Virus record (IMG/VR): IMGVR_UViG_3300009082_000023
Span: 1 to 52,889 of that record
Length of the DNA: 52,889 bases
Source of the DNA: a virus
Direction: 5' to 3' (one strand)
Below, piece after piece: positions 31,811 through 40,386 of the stretch; position 1 is the stretch's first letter, and every line of letters begins with the position of its first letter. The notes under the pieces are model-generated. The model was not told where the DNA came from. It saw nothing but the letters and a program-made list of their open reading frames with translations, and did no database searches. A program made the translations under genes and the position numbers.

Positions 31811-33174
31811 ATCTCTAAGTCATTACAAAGTTTAGCTGCTGAGTCCGTATGCCCGGCCTGAGCAATAATCTCGTTAGTGTTATTCTGACCCTCACCAACT
31901 GCGACAGACGTAGTGCCTATTGCGACATTCACAATATTGCTCCATGATTTTGATATACTCTGATCAGAAGGTGCGGCTTCGTAGTAAGTAGTTGCACCGT
32001 CAATATAAGATATTAACCCTCCGGCAGGCCCCGTGTCCCCGATCACATAAGCCCCTGCGACATCTACAAATGAGCGACAAGCCCGGACATGATATAAAGA
32101 TGTCTTATTCTCATTAATAAGCCATATTCCGGTATTAAAATCTATACCCTCGGAACTTGTTGCATCATCTTCAGTTGACGACCAATATACAGCATCTGCA
32201 AAGTCTCCCAATCCCAGAGCGTGCAATGAATACATAGCATTAAGTTCATCAATAGACGGCAGGAACCAGTCACAAAACAAAGTAGTCACCGTAATCACAT
32301 TGGAGCTATCGCTTGTATCATTGTCATCATAACACCGCACCCGGTAGTAATATATAGTATGATCAGTAAGTCCTGTTACTGTATATTCCTGAACATCACC
32401 TACATCTAAATTTTGATAACCCGCAACAAATGAAGCAAATGTATTAACGGTAGATACATCTAAATAATATCCGGTAGCCTCCGTTTCAATTTCCCAGACA
32501 GCTTTAAACGAAAGACAGTCTATATCTTCAGCCTCTGATGCCACGGGCGTCATCTGGTCAATGACATCTTCACATGGAGCCGGCACCACATCAGAATCCA
32601 GACATATAGCGAAATCGGTCTTAATAGTCAGTGCAAAATAATCATACGGGTACATCAGGTACTGGATATGCTTCTCATCAAAGGTGTACTGAGAAAAAAT
32701 AGAGTTACTCCGTGGCTCTTGTCCAACTACCTCACTGTAAAACTGATGAAAAGGCGTGTGCTCTTCTGGGAACAAAGGTAAAGCCCTGATTATCTCCGTT
32801 ATGATATGTGCAGACCGTGTGCAGACCGTTCCTGTCTTGCAGGTATCAGATATTATCTTTGCAATGTTTATCCAGCAGACCAATTTAAGGGTAGAGGTAT
32901 AATATTTTTTATTGCTCTCATATTTGACAAAACTCACTCCCCCGTCCTCAAAGTAAATCACAGTATTATAAGCACTGTTAGGCATCAGGTCGTTATATGC
33001 ACCCTCTTTGCAGTCGTCGGCTGTGGTGCAACAGGCAATAGGAAAAGACTTCTCCACTGGCCCGTCTGGCCCCTTAATCTCAATGTGAGCCGTTGAGACA
33101 AGACCCGCTATCTTATCAACGAAGTCAAGTCCTTCAATCTGTCCTTTTATTATGTCAGCTACTGCCTGGTTCAT
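31807..33174 (-). CDS. Tail protein with FN3 and DUF1566-like domains
   Basis: 455 residues in three parts. The first 205 resemble a small neck/tail-completion protein found at this position in other phages. Residues about 215-300 are a fibronectin type III domain (TGYYLDVSTVNTFASFV, then YTVTGLTDHTIYYYRVRC). The C-terminal 150 hold WFLPSIDELNAMY...YWSSTEDDATSSEGIDF...VRACRSF, the signature of DUF1566/Lcl-type lectin-like domains. The extra domains probably decorate the virion and may bind sugar. Confidence 0.7.
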   Translation of the reverse strand: MNQAVADIIKGQIEGLDFVDKIAGLVSTAHIEIKGPDGPVEKSFPIACCTTADDCKEGAYNDLMPNSAYNTVIYFEDGGVSFVKYESNKKYYTSTLKLVCWINIAKIISDTCKTGTVCTRSAHIITEIIRALPLFPEEHTPFHQFYSEVVGQEPRSNSIFSQYTFDEKHIQYLMYPYDYFALTIKTDFAICLDSDVVPAPCEDVIDQMTPVASEAEDIDCLSFKAVWEIETEATGYYLDVSTVNTFASFVAGYQNLDVGDVQEYTVTGLTDHTIYYYRVRCYDDNDTSDSSNVITVTTLFCDWFLPSIDELNAMYSLHALGLGDFADAVYWSSTEDDATSSEGIDFNTGIWLINENKTSLYHVRACRSFVDVAGAYVIGDTGPAGGLISYIDGATTYYEAAPSDQSISKSWSNIVNVAIGTTSVAVGEGQNNTNEIIAQAGHTDSAAKLCNDLEI

Positions 33175-33758
33175 GCTAATCCGTTGTTTTTAAATATCTG
33201 CAAAACATCAAGGTTATACTGTTCCTTTAGTGTATCAATTTCTTTTGGTGATAAGTCAAGTATATCGCCCCGGCTCTTTGTATTCCCTGCGAGTTTTTTC
33301 TTTTCGCTATCATTTTTTGCTCCTATCACTGCTATACCTTGTTGATGTTGTGAGTTATTACTTATAACGTTTATATCTGCCCACATACGCCCGGAAAGCA
33401 TGAAGTCTACATGGTTGACTTGCGCCCCGTATATCTGCCTGTATTGCCTATAACCGCCTGGAAGTATTGCCAGCCTGTGACCCTTAACCGTCCGCCACTC
33501 CATTGCCCTACGTTTTTCCTTACTTCCAAATAAGGTATTACACTTATCCCGAGGTAATGACTTACACCCTACAAGCATTGCCTTCGTAGAATAAGGTCTG
33601 TATTTAGCTCCCTCTGCATTTTCCCCTTTTTGCTGTACCCTCTGTCTTAATAGAGTTAGTGCCGTCATTGCCATCCGTACCATAACCTGACCATGCGCCC
33701 CTGTCTGAAGGTCGCTGATTACATTGTTAAGTCTGTCATTGTACTCATCTATGGTCAT
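33171..33758 (-). CDS. HK97 gp10-like / virion morphogenesis protein
   Basis: 195 residues: helical N-terminus (LQTGAHGQVMVRMAMTALTL), then KYRPYSTKAMLVG and a beta-rich core with SGRMWADINV. That layout fits gp10-type head-tail joining proteins. Position between head and tail genes agrees. It overlaps the FN3 protein gene by four bases. Confidence 0.65.
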   Translation of the reverse strand: MTIDEYNDRLNNVISDLQTGAHGQVMVRMAMTALTLLRQRVQQKGENAEGAKYRPYSTKAMLVGCKSLPRDKCNTLFGSKEKRRAMEWRTVKGHRLAILPGGYRQYRQIYGAQVNHVDFMLSGRMWADINVISNNSQHQQGIAVIGAKNDSEKKKLAGNTKSRGDILDLSPKEIDTLKEQYNLDVLQIFKNNGLA

Positions 33759-33787
33759 AACATCTGCGACTGTCTTTTATATAAATT

Positions 33788-33943
33788 TCATCTTTTTAAT
33801 CTTCTTTTTTTTAGATATTTTGCACTCGCTTTTAAATATGCTCTTTGATAATTCCTTCGTAATCTTATCTTAAAACGAGTGTTTCTGCCCGACCTGCCAG
33901 TATGTGGCCCTGCTGCATTTTGATTCCCCATCGGTGCTCCCAT
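33788..33943 (-). CDS. Small, very basic protein
   Basis: 51 residues. The start GAPMGNQNAAGPHTGRSGR is followed by a run of Arg/Lys (FKIRLRRNYQ, KYLKKRRLKR). The opening resembles the flexible start of small terminases (compare APKGNKNALGN in the TerS here). It is too short for most gene finders and lies in a 217-base gap. Its charge suggests DNA or RNA binding. Confidence 0.5.
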   Translation of the reverse strand: MGAPMGNQNAAGPHTGRSGRNTRFKIRLRRNYQRAYLKASAKYLKKRRLKR

Positions 33944-33975
33944 TGCTTTGAAATTTTAAATTAATATTAAAAAAA

Positions 33976-35061
33976 TTATAACATTTGTGACTGTCTTTTA
34001 TAGCCGTGCGGACTTTTGCATTTTAAGCACTCATTCCGATCTTCGGTCATATTCTCTCCGATGAACTCAATCATCTCTTTATACTTAGTTTCGTAGAACT
34101 GTATATTAGCCGACAATCCCTCAACGCCCAAGAGAGTGTATCTATTGACCTCTTCGGAGTCCATTATATAAGCTGTCAGGAAGCTCCCTGCCTTGTAAAG
34201 AATAGCCCAAGCGATAGCATAATCCACGGGGTCTTGTGTCCAGTCAGCGTGTTCATTGCAAAGCATAGTAAGAATGTCGCACTCAAAGTTACCATGAAGG
34301 ATCAGACCCCGTGCATCTCTGGAAGTTCCCCAGTCATCCCTAACGGTTAAATCCGATCCATGCACACCGGCAACCATAGCCCACTCTGTCCACTTGTCCC
34401 GTGAATACTTATAGCAAGGTTTATTAACATCAAAACACCACGAAAACCCTCCACAGTTACAAGTCAGCTTATTGTTTTTAGGCACTCCCCCGGCTGTGGA
34501 ATATAAGAAATACAAATCACCCTCCAGATCAAAACTTACTGGAGTGATAGCCGTGTATTTCGGTCTCCCTGCCAAAGAAGTTAAGGCAATAGTCTCAATA
34601 GCCGCCCCGCCGTCTTCGTCGTCCTGCCCCGTGTAAACATTCAAATTGATAGCTTCAGTAGTATCAAGTATTAAGGTAACACCCCGTAAATTGAACGAGC
34701 CTCCGATAATATCTGAATACATCCGTAGCCCGTGGTAAGTATCAGCACTCAGCGAAGATGAAAAAGCCTTACCTCCTATGTCGCCGTAGAACCTATTTCG
34801 TGCCGGTTCCTTAGTCTTGTATATCTCTCTCAGGACGTCAACCTTAAAAGCATTAACAGCATTCTCGCGGGCATAGGTCATCTTCTCCCATATAGAATAA
34901 TTACCACCTGTGGTACTCAAAAGCCTTAACGCCATCCCCGGCAACTCATCAATAAACAACCCGGAGTCAGATTCAGAATAAGAAGCATCGTAACCAGACA
35001 CACAAGCATCCGTCTTTCTCGTGAATCCGATTACATTTTCCAAACAAACATACACACTCAT
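33976..35061 (-). CDS. Hypothetical structural protein
   Basis: 361 residues, mixed alpha/beta, with several cysteines including CNCGGFSWCFD and a C-terminal CLKCKSP. I do not recognise the family. It lies between capsid-side beta proteins and the tail joining genes, so it may be a head-tail connector or decoration protein. ATG at 35061. Confidence 0.55.
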   Translation of the reverse strand: MSVYVCLENVIGFTRKTDACVSGYDASYSESDSGLFIDELPGMALRLLSTTGGNYSIWEKMTYARENAVNAFKVDVLREIYKTKEPARNRFYGDIGGKAFSSSLSADTYHGLRMYSDIIGGSFNLRGVTLILDTTEAINLNVYTGQDDEDGGAAIETIALTSLAGRPKYTAITPVSFDLEGDLYFLYSTAGGVPKNNKLTCNCGGFSWCFDVNKPCYKYSRDKWTEWAMVAGVHGSDLTVRDDWGTSRDARGLILHGNFECDILTMLCNEHADWTQDPVDYAIAWAILYKAGSFLTAYIMDSEEVNRYTLLGVEGLSANIQFYETKYKEMIEFIGENMTEDRNECLKCKSPHGYKRQSQML

Positions 35062-35072
35062 CTTATTTTATA

Positions 35073-35987
35073 TTACTGATAAACAACTATTGTACCCACT
35101 GAAATCCACTCCGTCCCTGACCATCTTTTTAGCTTGCTATCTGATACGCCCCCTGATGCTGTTTCTTCACCGGCGGTAAACAGATGAAACTTTTGATTAA
35201 CCGATACCGACGGGTCTATCCTCGCTTCAATAGTGCTCCCTGCTCCAAAGTTCAACCCATCATAAAAAGGTATCATACCGAACATACCCCCACTGGGCCG
35301 TGTGCATCCTACTGAATCAGATACAGGAAACTCCATGATCACCATGCCATTGATAAGCAACTGTAAATGTCCCATCATAAAATCACCTACCTGGGTCTGA
35401 AGCGTAATGTCCTGCAAAGTAAATCCACCCGTAAGGACAGTATAAGAAGCGATAATTTGATTAGCCGTCTCCACGGTTATTATCGTCCTCTGTTTATCTA
35501 TTATCGTTGCACACGTAGAGGTATTAACACCAATAAAAGAAACGTTATAACAGACCTGAGGCGATCCGGTAGTGGCTAATTTATCCTGAGTAACAATAAG
35601 CCGTACAATGTCCCCCTCTGCGAATTGCACCCCGTCATAAAGTAGTAACTGTCTTCTGCTTATGTCAAAATCAGCCGTACCAAGCGACCCGCCAAAGGTT
35701 GACTTTATACCTCCGATACGGAACTCCATTTTATCCACTCCATTGACCTGAAGTTTAACTATACCAACAGGCATAGATGCAAGCGAGGGAACTCTCGGTA
35801 TATTTGCAAACTGTCCGAAAGGCCAGAGAAACTTAACGCATGACGAATAACCATCAGGCACGGTATATTTACCAATGCTTACAGCACCGTCACGCATGGG
35901 GTGTCTGCTTGACCAGTTAGAAGTGAGATCGGGAAGCGTCCCAACCTTCTCCTGTGAGTCAATGGTTATGGTCTGCTTGTTAAACAC
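35073..35987 (-). CDS. Two-module beta protein (decoration-like)
   Basis: About 304 residues. The start is non-ATG: GTG 35987 (or TTG 35993) overlapping the end of the upstream gene. It has two copies of a beta module: VKLQVNGVDKMEFRIGG in the first half and LQLLINGMVIMEFPVSD in the second. The same module occurs alone in the next gene upstream (35980-36339), so this is a duplication family. Likely capsid or tail decoration; function unknown. Confidence 0.6.
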   Translation of the reverse strand: MFNKQTITIDSQEKVGTLPDLTSNWSSRHPMRDGAVSIGKYTVPDGYSSCVKFLWPFGQFANIPRVPSLASMPVGIVKLQVNGVDKMEFRIGGIKSTFGGSLGTADFDISRRQLLLYDGVQFAEGDIVRLIVTQDKLATTGSPQVCYNVSFIGVNTSTCATIIDKQRTIITVETANQIIASYTVLTGGFTLQDITLQTQVGDFMMGHLQLLINGMVIMEFPVSDSVGCTRPSGGMFGMIPFYDGLNFGAGSTIEARIDPSVSVNQKFHLFTAGEETASGGVSDSKLKRWSGTEWISVGTIVVYQ

Positions 35988-36339
35988 TGTCAAAAAATAA
36001 ACTTGCCGTCCATGTATAAGAAGTCGTTGCCGCAGGGGTTACTTTTACATCCACCGCCTCTGACCCCGAGAAAGCCAAACCATTACCAAGTGGAATAACT
36101 ACTATTCCCGCAAGGGTATCGTTATCGGTGTTCTGAAGCCTGAACTCCATTTTATCTACACCTCCAACCTGAAGGTAGATAGTTCCGAGGTTAGATTCTG
36201 TTGCCGACCATGTAGTGGGATAACCCGCTATCACGATAGTCTTTAACTTTAAACCACTCGCCGGAGTATTGGTGAGAATTGTTTGTTTTGCTGTTGTTGC
36301 TGTGGTCACTAAGCGACCATAGGCGATTGTCTGTGCCAT
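35980..36339 (-). CDS. Single-module beta protein
   Basis: 119 residues, Thr-rich and beta-predicted, with IYLQVGGVDKMEFRLQN. This block is nearly identical to one in the following gene, marking a paralogous pair. It follows a 100-residue fibre-like protein and precedes its two-module relative. Confidence 0.6.
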   Translation of the reverse strand: MAQTIAYGRLVTTATTAKQTILTNTPASGLKLKTIVIAGYPTTWSATESNLGTIYLQVGGVDKMEFRLQNTDNDTLAGIVVIPLGNGLAFSGSEAVDVKVTPAATTSYTWTASLFFDSV

Positions 36340-36344
36340 ATAAA

Positions 36345-36647
36345 TTAAGTATTAGTATTTATCCATAAATCACCCGTTGAAGGGTTTGCGGGTTGTGTTG
36401 TTCCAACTGTTATCTTTGCCAGTCCTGAAAATTGCAGGTGCGCCGATTGACTATGTGAGTAAGCAGGCGAAATCTTTGCTATCTCGGTATCGGCAACAAG
36501 ACTCTTGCCCGTCACCTTATCCACCTTACCGGATATATCGACGGGATGTTCAGTGAAGTAATCAGCCACAGCCGTAGCAATAGTCTCGCCGGTACTGACT
36601 ATCGTCTGAACGAAACTCGCAAACCTATTTGAACCCCGTGCATACAT
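36345..36647 (-). CDS. Small structural/fibre-like protein
   Basis: 100 residues. SGKVDKVTGKSLVADTEIAK is a pattern common in phage fibre shafts, and the end (TTQPANPSTGDLWINTNT) matches the P-x-x-G-DLWI motif of tail-surface proteins. It comes immediately after the capsid-gene terminator hairpin. Confidence 0.6.
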   Translation of the reverse strand: MYARGSNRFASFVQTIVSTGETIATAVADYFTEHPVDISGKVDKVTGKSLVADTEIAKISPAYSHSQSAHLQFSGLAKITVGTTQPANPSTGDLWINTNT

Positions 36648-36657
36648 ATTTTAAAAT

Positions 36658-36694
36658 AAAAAAAGGTACATCCCAAAATTAATCAAGACGTACC
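36658..36694 (-). terminator. Terminator-like hairpin after the major capsid gene
   Basis: GGTACGTC (36694-36687) pairs with GATGTACC (36672-36665), one G-U, with a 14-base loop, followed by TTTTTTT. It would reduce read-through from the highly expressed capsid gene into tail genes. TAATTTTG inside the loop region resembles a -7 box, but its -33 partner is imperfect. Confidence 0.75.
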
Positions 36695-36722
36695 TCTCTT
36701 TTAAAAACATTCTGTTAAAAAC

Positions 36723-37721
36723 TTACTCGCATTCAAATATGAGCACACCCGTATTCGTCTCATCGCACGGGAAAGGATTAGCAGCAAACAGCCCGGTAAA
36801 GGTGATCTTCAAAGCCCTGTAATACTCGCCATCTTCGCAAGTATCTTTCATCAGGAAATCATAATATATCCCCGGAAGATTCTTGCTTTCTTCGCTCCAT
36901 TCCCAGTACTGACCGGCAAACGGTTGTGCGTTGATCGGGTTGATCTTGTGCCATGCCTTATTCAATAGTGCCACGGCTGTTTTATGAACCATGAATGTCT
37001 GTCCTGAAGCATGATCTTCAATATTCTCAGGATCCTGATAAACCCTCATCGTGTTCATCTTCTTGAATCCACCGAGGTCACCGGCTGTCCCAGCCTCCAG
37101 CGGACGGTTAAATAGTAACTGATAAAGGTTGTTACCTGTTATAAGGTAAGGATTGCGGAACTTATTGAGCCTCTTAACCTGGTCAAAATAACCCCAGATG
37201 TTGTCATCCCAGTACTGAGCAGCTATGGTCGTCGGGTTACCTCCGGGTGCGCCCACTCCTCCTGTAAACAGGTTAGTGCCGGCGGCAGCAGTAAGTCCAG
37301 CGATAACATATTCAACCACTCTCTCGTCAAGGGCGGTCATGTGAGCCAGCTTCTGGAAAGCTATTGACTGATCCTGTTCAATAGTGCGCTCCCTGTATGC
37401 CTTGAAAGGCACTTTAAAGGCGGTCTCATACAGACATTCAATCTCATAATCCTTGCATTCAGGATCAGCATCTTCACCCTCAATGTCGCATGAAGCGGCA
37501 CAGGCGGTGACTTCGGGGCTACACTTGGTAAGCCACTCAACTCTCAGTTCATTGTTTTTCCCTCCGGTAATCTCAGTGAAATTAACCGACTGATTTTCAA
37601 GCACGGCCTTTGCAGTGACTACGTCACCGATAAGGTCGTTATTCTTCATAGGATCGGTCCATATATCATCGGCCATCCTTTGAATAGTATGCAAATATCC
37701 ACAACTAATCTCTAAACTCAT
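36723..37721 (-). CDS. Major capsid protein (HK97-like)
   Basis: 332 residues. It follows the scaffold gene by 4 bases, precedes a terminator, and has the mix expected of an HK97-fold capsid protein: a long helix (QKLAHMTALDERVVEYVIAG), then beta-rich A-domain sequence (YLITGNNLYQLLFNRPLEA). No protease gene is evident nearby. Assignment rests on position, size and composition. Confidence 0.75.
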   Translation of the reverse strand: MSLEISCGYLHTIQRMADDIWTDPMKNNDLIGDVVTAKAVLENQSVNFTEITGGKNNELRVEWLTKCSPEVTACAASCDIEGEDADPECKDYEIECLYETAFKVPFKAYRERTIEQDQSIAFQKLAHMTALDERVVEYVIAGLTAAAGTNLFTGGVGAPGGNPTTIAAQYWDDNIWGYFDQVKRLNKFRNPYLITGNNLYQLLFNRPLEAGTAGDLGGFKKMNTMRVYQDPENIEDHASGQTFMVHKTAVALLNKAWHKINPINAQPFAGQYWEWSEESKNLPGIYYDFLMKDTCEDGEYYRALKITFTGLFAANPFPCDETNTGVLIFECE

Positions 37722-37725
37722 TTTT

Positions 37726-38589
37726 TTAATCTTTTAAGGTTTCCATCAAATCTGTAAACTTCTTGCGATCTGCTGGAGTGATTTTCGGGTCTTTGAGTTT
37801 TTCAATACAGTCAGCTTTCGTTCTCGGCTCACCACCTGTTGTTGTCGTTGTGGTTGATTGATTGCCGGATGAACTTCTTTGCTGTGCCGTTGGATATTCA
37901 AAATACTTATCGGAAATAGACTTCTCATACTCTTCAAAAGTCACGGTATTGCCGTGCGAGTCTCTCATCACGTTACCATCCTTATCAAGGACTATTGGTG
38001 TTCCGTCTTCGGACTCCTGGTAATTACCAGCTCTCAATTCATTCAGATAAGTCTCCTTCCATACCTGAGCCTTCTTCGGGTCGGACGGAAGTATTGGTTT
38101 GCGTGCCTCTAAGTTGACAAGTGCCTTATCTTTAATCTTCTCAAACAGCTTCTCTTTGCCAAATTCCTTCTCACGTGCCTCCAATTTGTCCTTCCACTCT
38201 TTATCCCTCGCCTTCAGCTGCTTATCAATAGAAGCCTCTAAAGCAATGAAGTCAGGATGTTTCTTTATATCCTTCGGGTTAGCGGCCACTGATTCTGTCT
38301 TTTGCTTAACAATAGACTCTACTAACTCTACTCCAATGAGATCAGATTCAACTTCATACTTCTCCTTGAGTTCTTTCTCCAGCTTTTCGGCACCTTCCTT
38401 TATGCCTCGGTTACGCTGTTGAGTTTTCTCAGTTGTGAATTTAGACATCCGTAATTCGTCTGCTTTTACAACAACAGATAAGTCTGTCAAATCTCCGGCC
38501 TCGTTATAGAGTGTGGCCAACTGCTCCGCATCCAGTTTATAGACTTTGGATAGTGTCTCATTTAATTTAGTCTGCTCTTCAGCCTTCAT
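37726..38589 (-). CDS. Capsid scaffold-like protein
   Basis: 287 residues, almost all charged helix (KELKEKYEVESDLIG, KEWKDKLEAREKEFGKEK), then a low-complexity Ser/Thr linker (SGNQSTTTTTTGG) and a short helical C-terminus. Immediately upstream of the capsid gene; the composition is typical of scaffolds. Confidence 0.75.
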   Translation of the reverse strand: MKAEEQTKLNETLSKVYKLDAEQLATLYNEAGDLTDLSVVVKADELRMSKFTTEKTQQRNRGIKEGAEKLEKELKEKYEVESDLIGVELVESIVKQKTESVAANPKDIKKHPDFIALEASIDKQLKARDKEWKDKLEAREKEFGKEKLFEKIKDKALVNLEARKPILPSDPKKAQVWKETYLNELRAGNYQESEDGTPIVLDKDGNVMRDSHGNTVTFEEYEKSISDKYFEYPTAQQRSSSGNQSTTTTTTGGEPRTKADCIEKLKDPKITPADRKKFTDLMETLKD

Positions 38590-38767
38590 TCTTTTTTACT
38601 TTTATTTTCTTCAAATCCTTAGGTATCTCTGTTGAAATTACAGGGCGCGATCTCAAATCCGTAACCGTGAACCGCTTCAGTATCTCAGGCTTACGAACCA
38701 GTAATGCAAACTCTTCCTCACTCAATATCTGCACATAACCCGTCTTCTTTGACTTTATCTCTTTCAT
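38579..38767 (-). CDS. Hypothetical small protein
   Basis: 62 residues, basic at both ends (KEIKSKKTGYVQIL, KKIKVKKNEG), with EEFALLVRKPEILKRF in the middle. It overlaps neighbouring genes on both sides. Probably a head assembly accessory; the family is not recognised. Confidence 0.5.
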   Translation of the reverse strand: MKEIKSKKTGYVQILSEEEFALLVRKPEILKRFTVTDLRSRPVISTEIPKDLKKIKVKKNEG

Positions 38768-39135
38768 TTCTTACGCTTTACTGTTTTCCTAACCACTTTC
38801 TTTACAGGTTCCGGCCCCGGTTCCTTTATCGGTTCATCAGGAACAGGTTGAGTCGTGACTGCCTCAATAGGAGCCGTCGATGATACATTGTCTCCGGGAT
38901 ATTCAACAGGTACTTTCTCAGGAATAGGTTCAATCTTCGGACGTATCTCATCCAATACCGGAACAATCACTTTCTTTGGGGGGCTAAGCAGTTCCTTTGG
39001 TGTGTTACGAAATGTCTTATCCGAAGCCAATACTGCCCCGAAATGCTTCGTTATATCTTGAACAAGACTCTCCGACACCATACGAGTCGTGCCATTAGGC
39101 ATGATTACTTCTACTCTGTCAGTTCTTTTTGGCAT
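38764..39135 (-). CDS. Hypothetical protein with Pro-rich tail
   Basis: 123 residues: a short ordered start (VEVIMPNGTTRMVSESLVQD) and a long Pro/Glu/Val tail ending in basic VRKTVKRKK. Disordered tails of this kind occur in head assembly proteins. Function unknown. Confidence 0.5.
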   Translation of the reverse strand: MPKRTDRVEVIMPNGTTRMVSESLVQDITKHFGAVLASDKTFRNTPKELLSPPKKVIVPVLDEIRPKIEPIPEKVPVEYPGDNVSSTAPIEAVTTQPVPDEPIKEPGPEPVKKVVRKTVKRKK

Positions 39136-39200
39136 AACTAAAATTTTCGTTAAATTACTATATCATCAAAAAATACATACAAACATCTCGTTAAATTAGA

Positions 39201-40154
39201 CTACTCCGCAAGTTCAGGACGCATCTTAAACGCCAAATCATCAGGAATCCAGCCCAGAGAGTGACGGCAGTTATATCCGCCCCGGTCAATAAGCGGATCA
39301 TAACCCGGATAACCCATATACGAAGGCACGGCGTAAACATCTTTCTGCTTTATCTCATAACCTGCTGGATATTCACCTTTAGAAGGTGTCCACTCCGGCC
39401 ATTCTTTTGCCTCCTCTACGCTCCAGACCTTATTATTATGTGCAGCGCAAAAATCCCGGCTGTCCTTAATCAGTCCCCCCTGATAAATAAAGTACTTAAA
39501 CCCGAACTCATTACCGAGAGTCTTATTATAAGCCGCATCATATTGCTGGTACAAATCGTAAGCAAACCGCTGATACTGTCTCTCCATGACCCCGGCCTTC
39601 TGATCCACACCCGTAATCTTATCCCTGAGAAGATCAATAAACTCCTTGCGATCCATACCCGAGGACACGGCCTTAGAGGTCATCTCCTTTAACTCTGTTC
39701 CTATGGTATTGGAATTAAAAAAAGACTCCAGAAATCCACCCCTGATAAACTTACCTCCTTTTAATCCTATTCGTAAGTCAATGAGTTCATTTGCTGTGGT
39801 CACAACTTTATCAAACCTTGCAGGCAAATCGCCTGACAATACTATCTTAAAATAATCCACTGACAACTCAGCAATCTTACCCGTGGCCTTAACTATCTGA
39901 TCAGCGATAACAGGATTAACCCCGGAAGCAAATCCTTTATAGATTTTGTCAATAGAAGATATGAGCCGATAGTTCTTTGCCGTCTCCTGAATAACCCCGT
40001 CCTTAATGTCAAGTTCTGGGATCAGCTCTTTAAGTACATCAGCAAGCAACCGGGACTGTGACCTTACAACAGAGGACTCCAGCTTACTTCTGGCAGCATC
40101 CAGGTACTCGTCTTTCTTCTTTAATATGTCTGCAATTCTGCGAGGTATTCTCAT
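39201..40154 (-). CDS. MuF-like minor head protein
   Basis: 317 residues. The C-terminal part has KDSRDFCAAHNNKVWSVEEA, YPAGYEIKQKDVY and DRGGYNCRHSLGWIP, the C...C-R-H pattern of Mu gpF-type head morphogenesis proteins. The N-terminal half is helical. In many phages it lies next to the portal; here three glycosyltransferase genes separate them. It overlaps the preceding gene by 71 bases. Confidence 0.75.
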   Translation of the reverse strand: MRIPRRIADILKKKDEYLDAARSKLESSVVRSQSRLLADVLKELIPELDIKDGVIQETAKNYRLISSIDKIYKGFASGVNPVIADQIVKATGKIAELSVDYFKIVLSGDLPARFDKVVTTANELIDLRIGLKGGKFIRGGFLESFFNSNTIGTELKEMTSKAVSSGMDRKEFIDLLRDKITGVDQKAGVMERQYQRFAYDLYQQYDAAYNKTLGNEFGFKYFIYQGGLIKDSRDFCAAHNNKVWSVEEAKEWPEWTPSKGEYPAGYEIKQKDVYAVPSYMGYPGYDPLIDRGGYNCRHSLGWIPDDLAFKMRPELAE

Positions 40155-40386
40155 TTCGTTTCTCGTAGTTCAAATCAATGAATGACTCCCTCATCCGGGA
40201 GACGGTGACAATAGCCACGTTAATATCGTAAGGCTCTTTTACAAAAGCATAGTAACGTTCAATGGCCTGCTTTAGAGTTATCGTAGGTACAAGGTCTTTT
40301 TGAGCCTCTACCCAAAATAGTAAGGCAATAGACTCAAAGTTCTTTTTATACAGCCTATGGATCGGTCTATTTATGTCTGCAGTCAT
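40084..40386 (-). CDS. Hypothetical head-region protein
   Basis: 100 residues, helical (TLKQAIERYYAFVKEPYDIN). Its last 24 codons overlap the start of the MuF-like gene in another frame, an unusually long overlap for this genome. It also overlaps the upstream glycosyltransferase by 20 bases. Not recognised. Confidence 0.5.
   Translation of the reverse strand: MTADINRPIHRLYKKNFESIALLFWVEAQKDLVPTITLKQAIERYYAFVKEPYDINVAIVTVSRMRESFIDLNYEKRNENTSQNCRHIKEERRVPGCCQK

Noticed and set aside
39148-39199. Repeated TCGTTAAATTA in the gap upstream of the 123-residue gene
   Set aside because: Only two short AT-rich copies without symmetry or relation to a promoter; likely chance.
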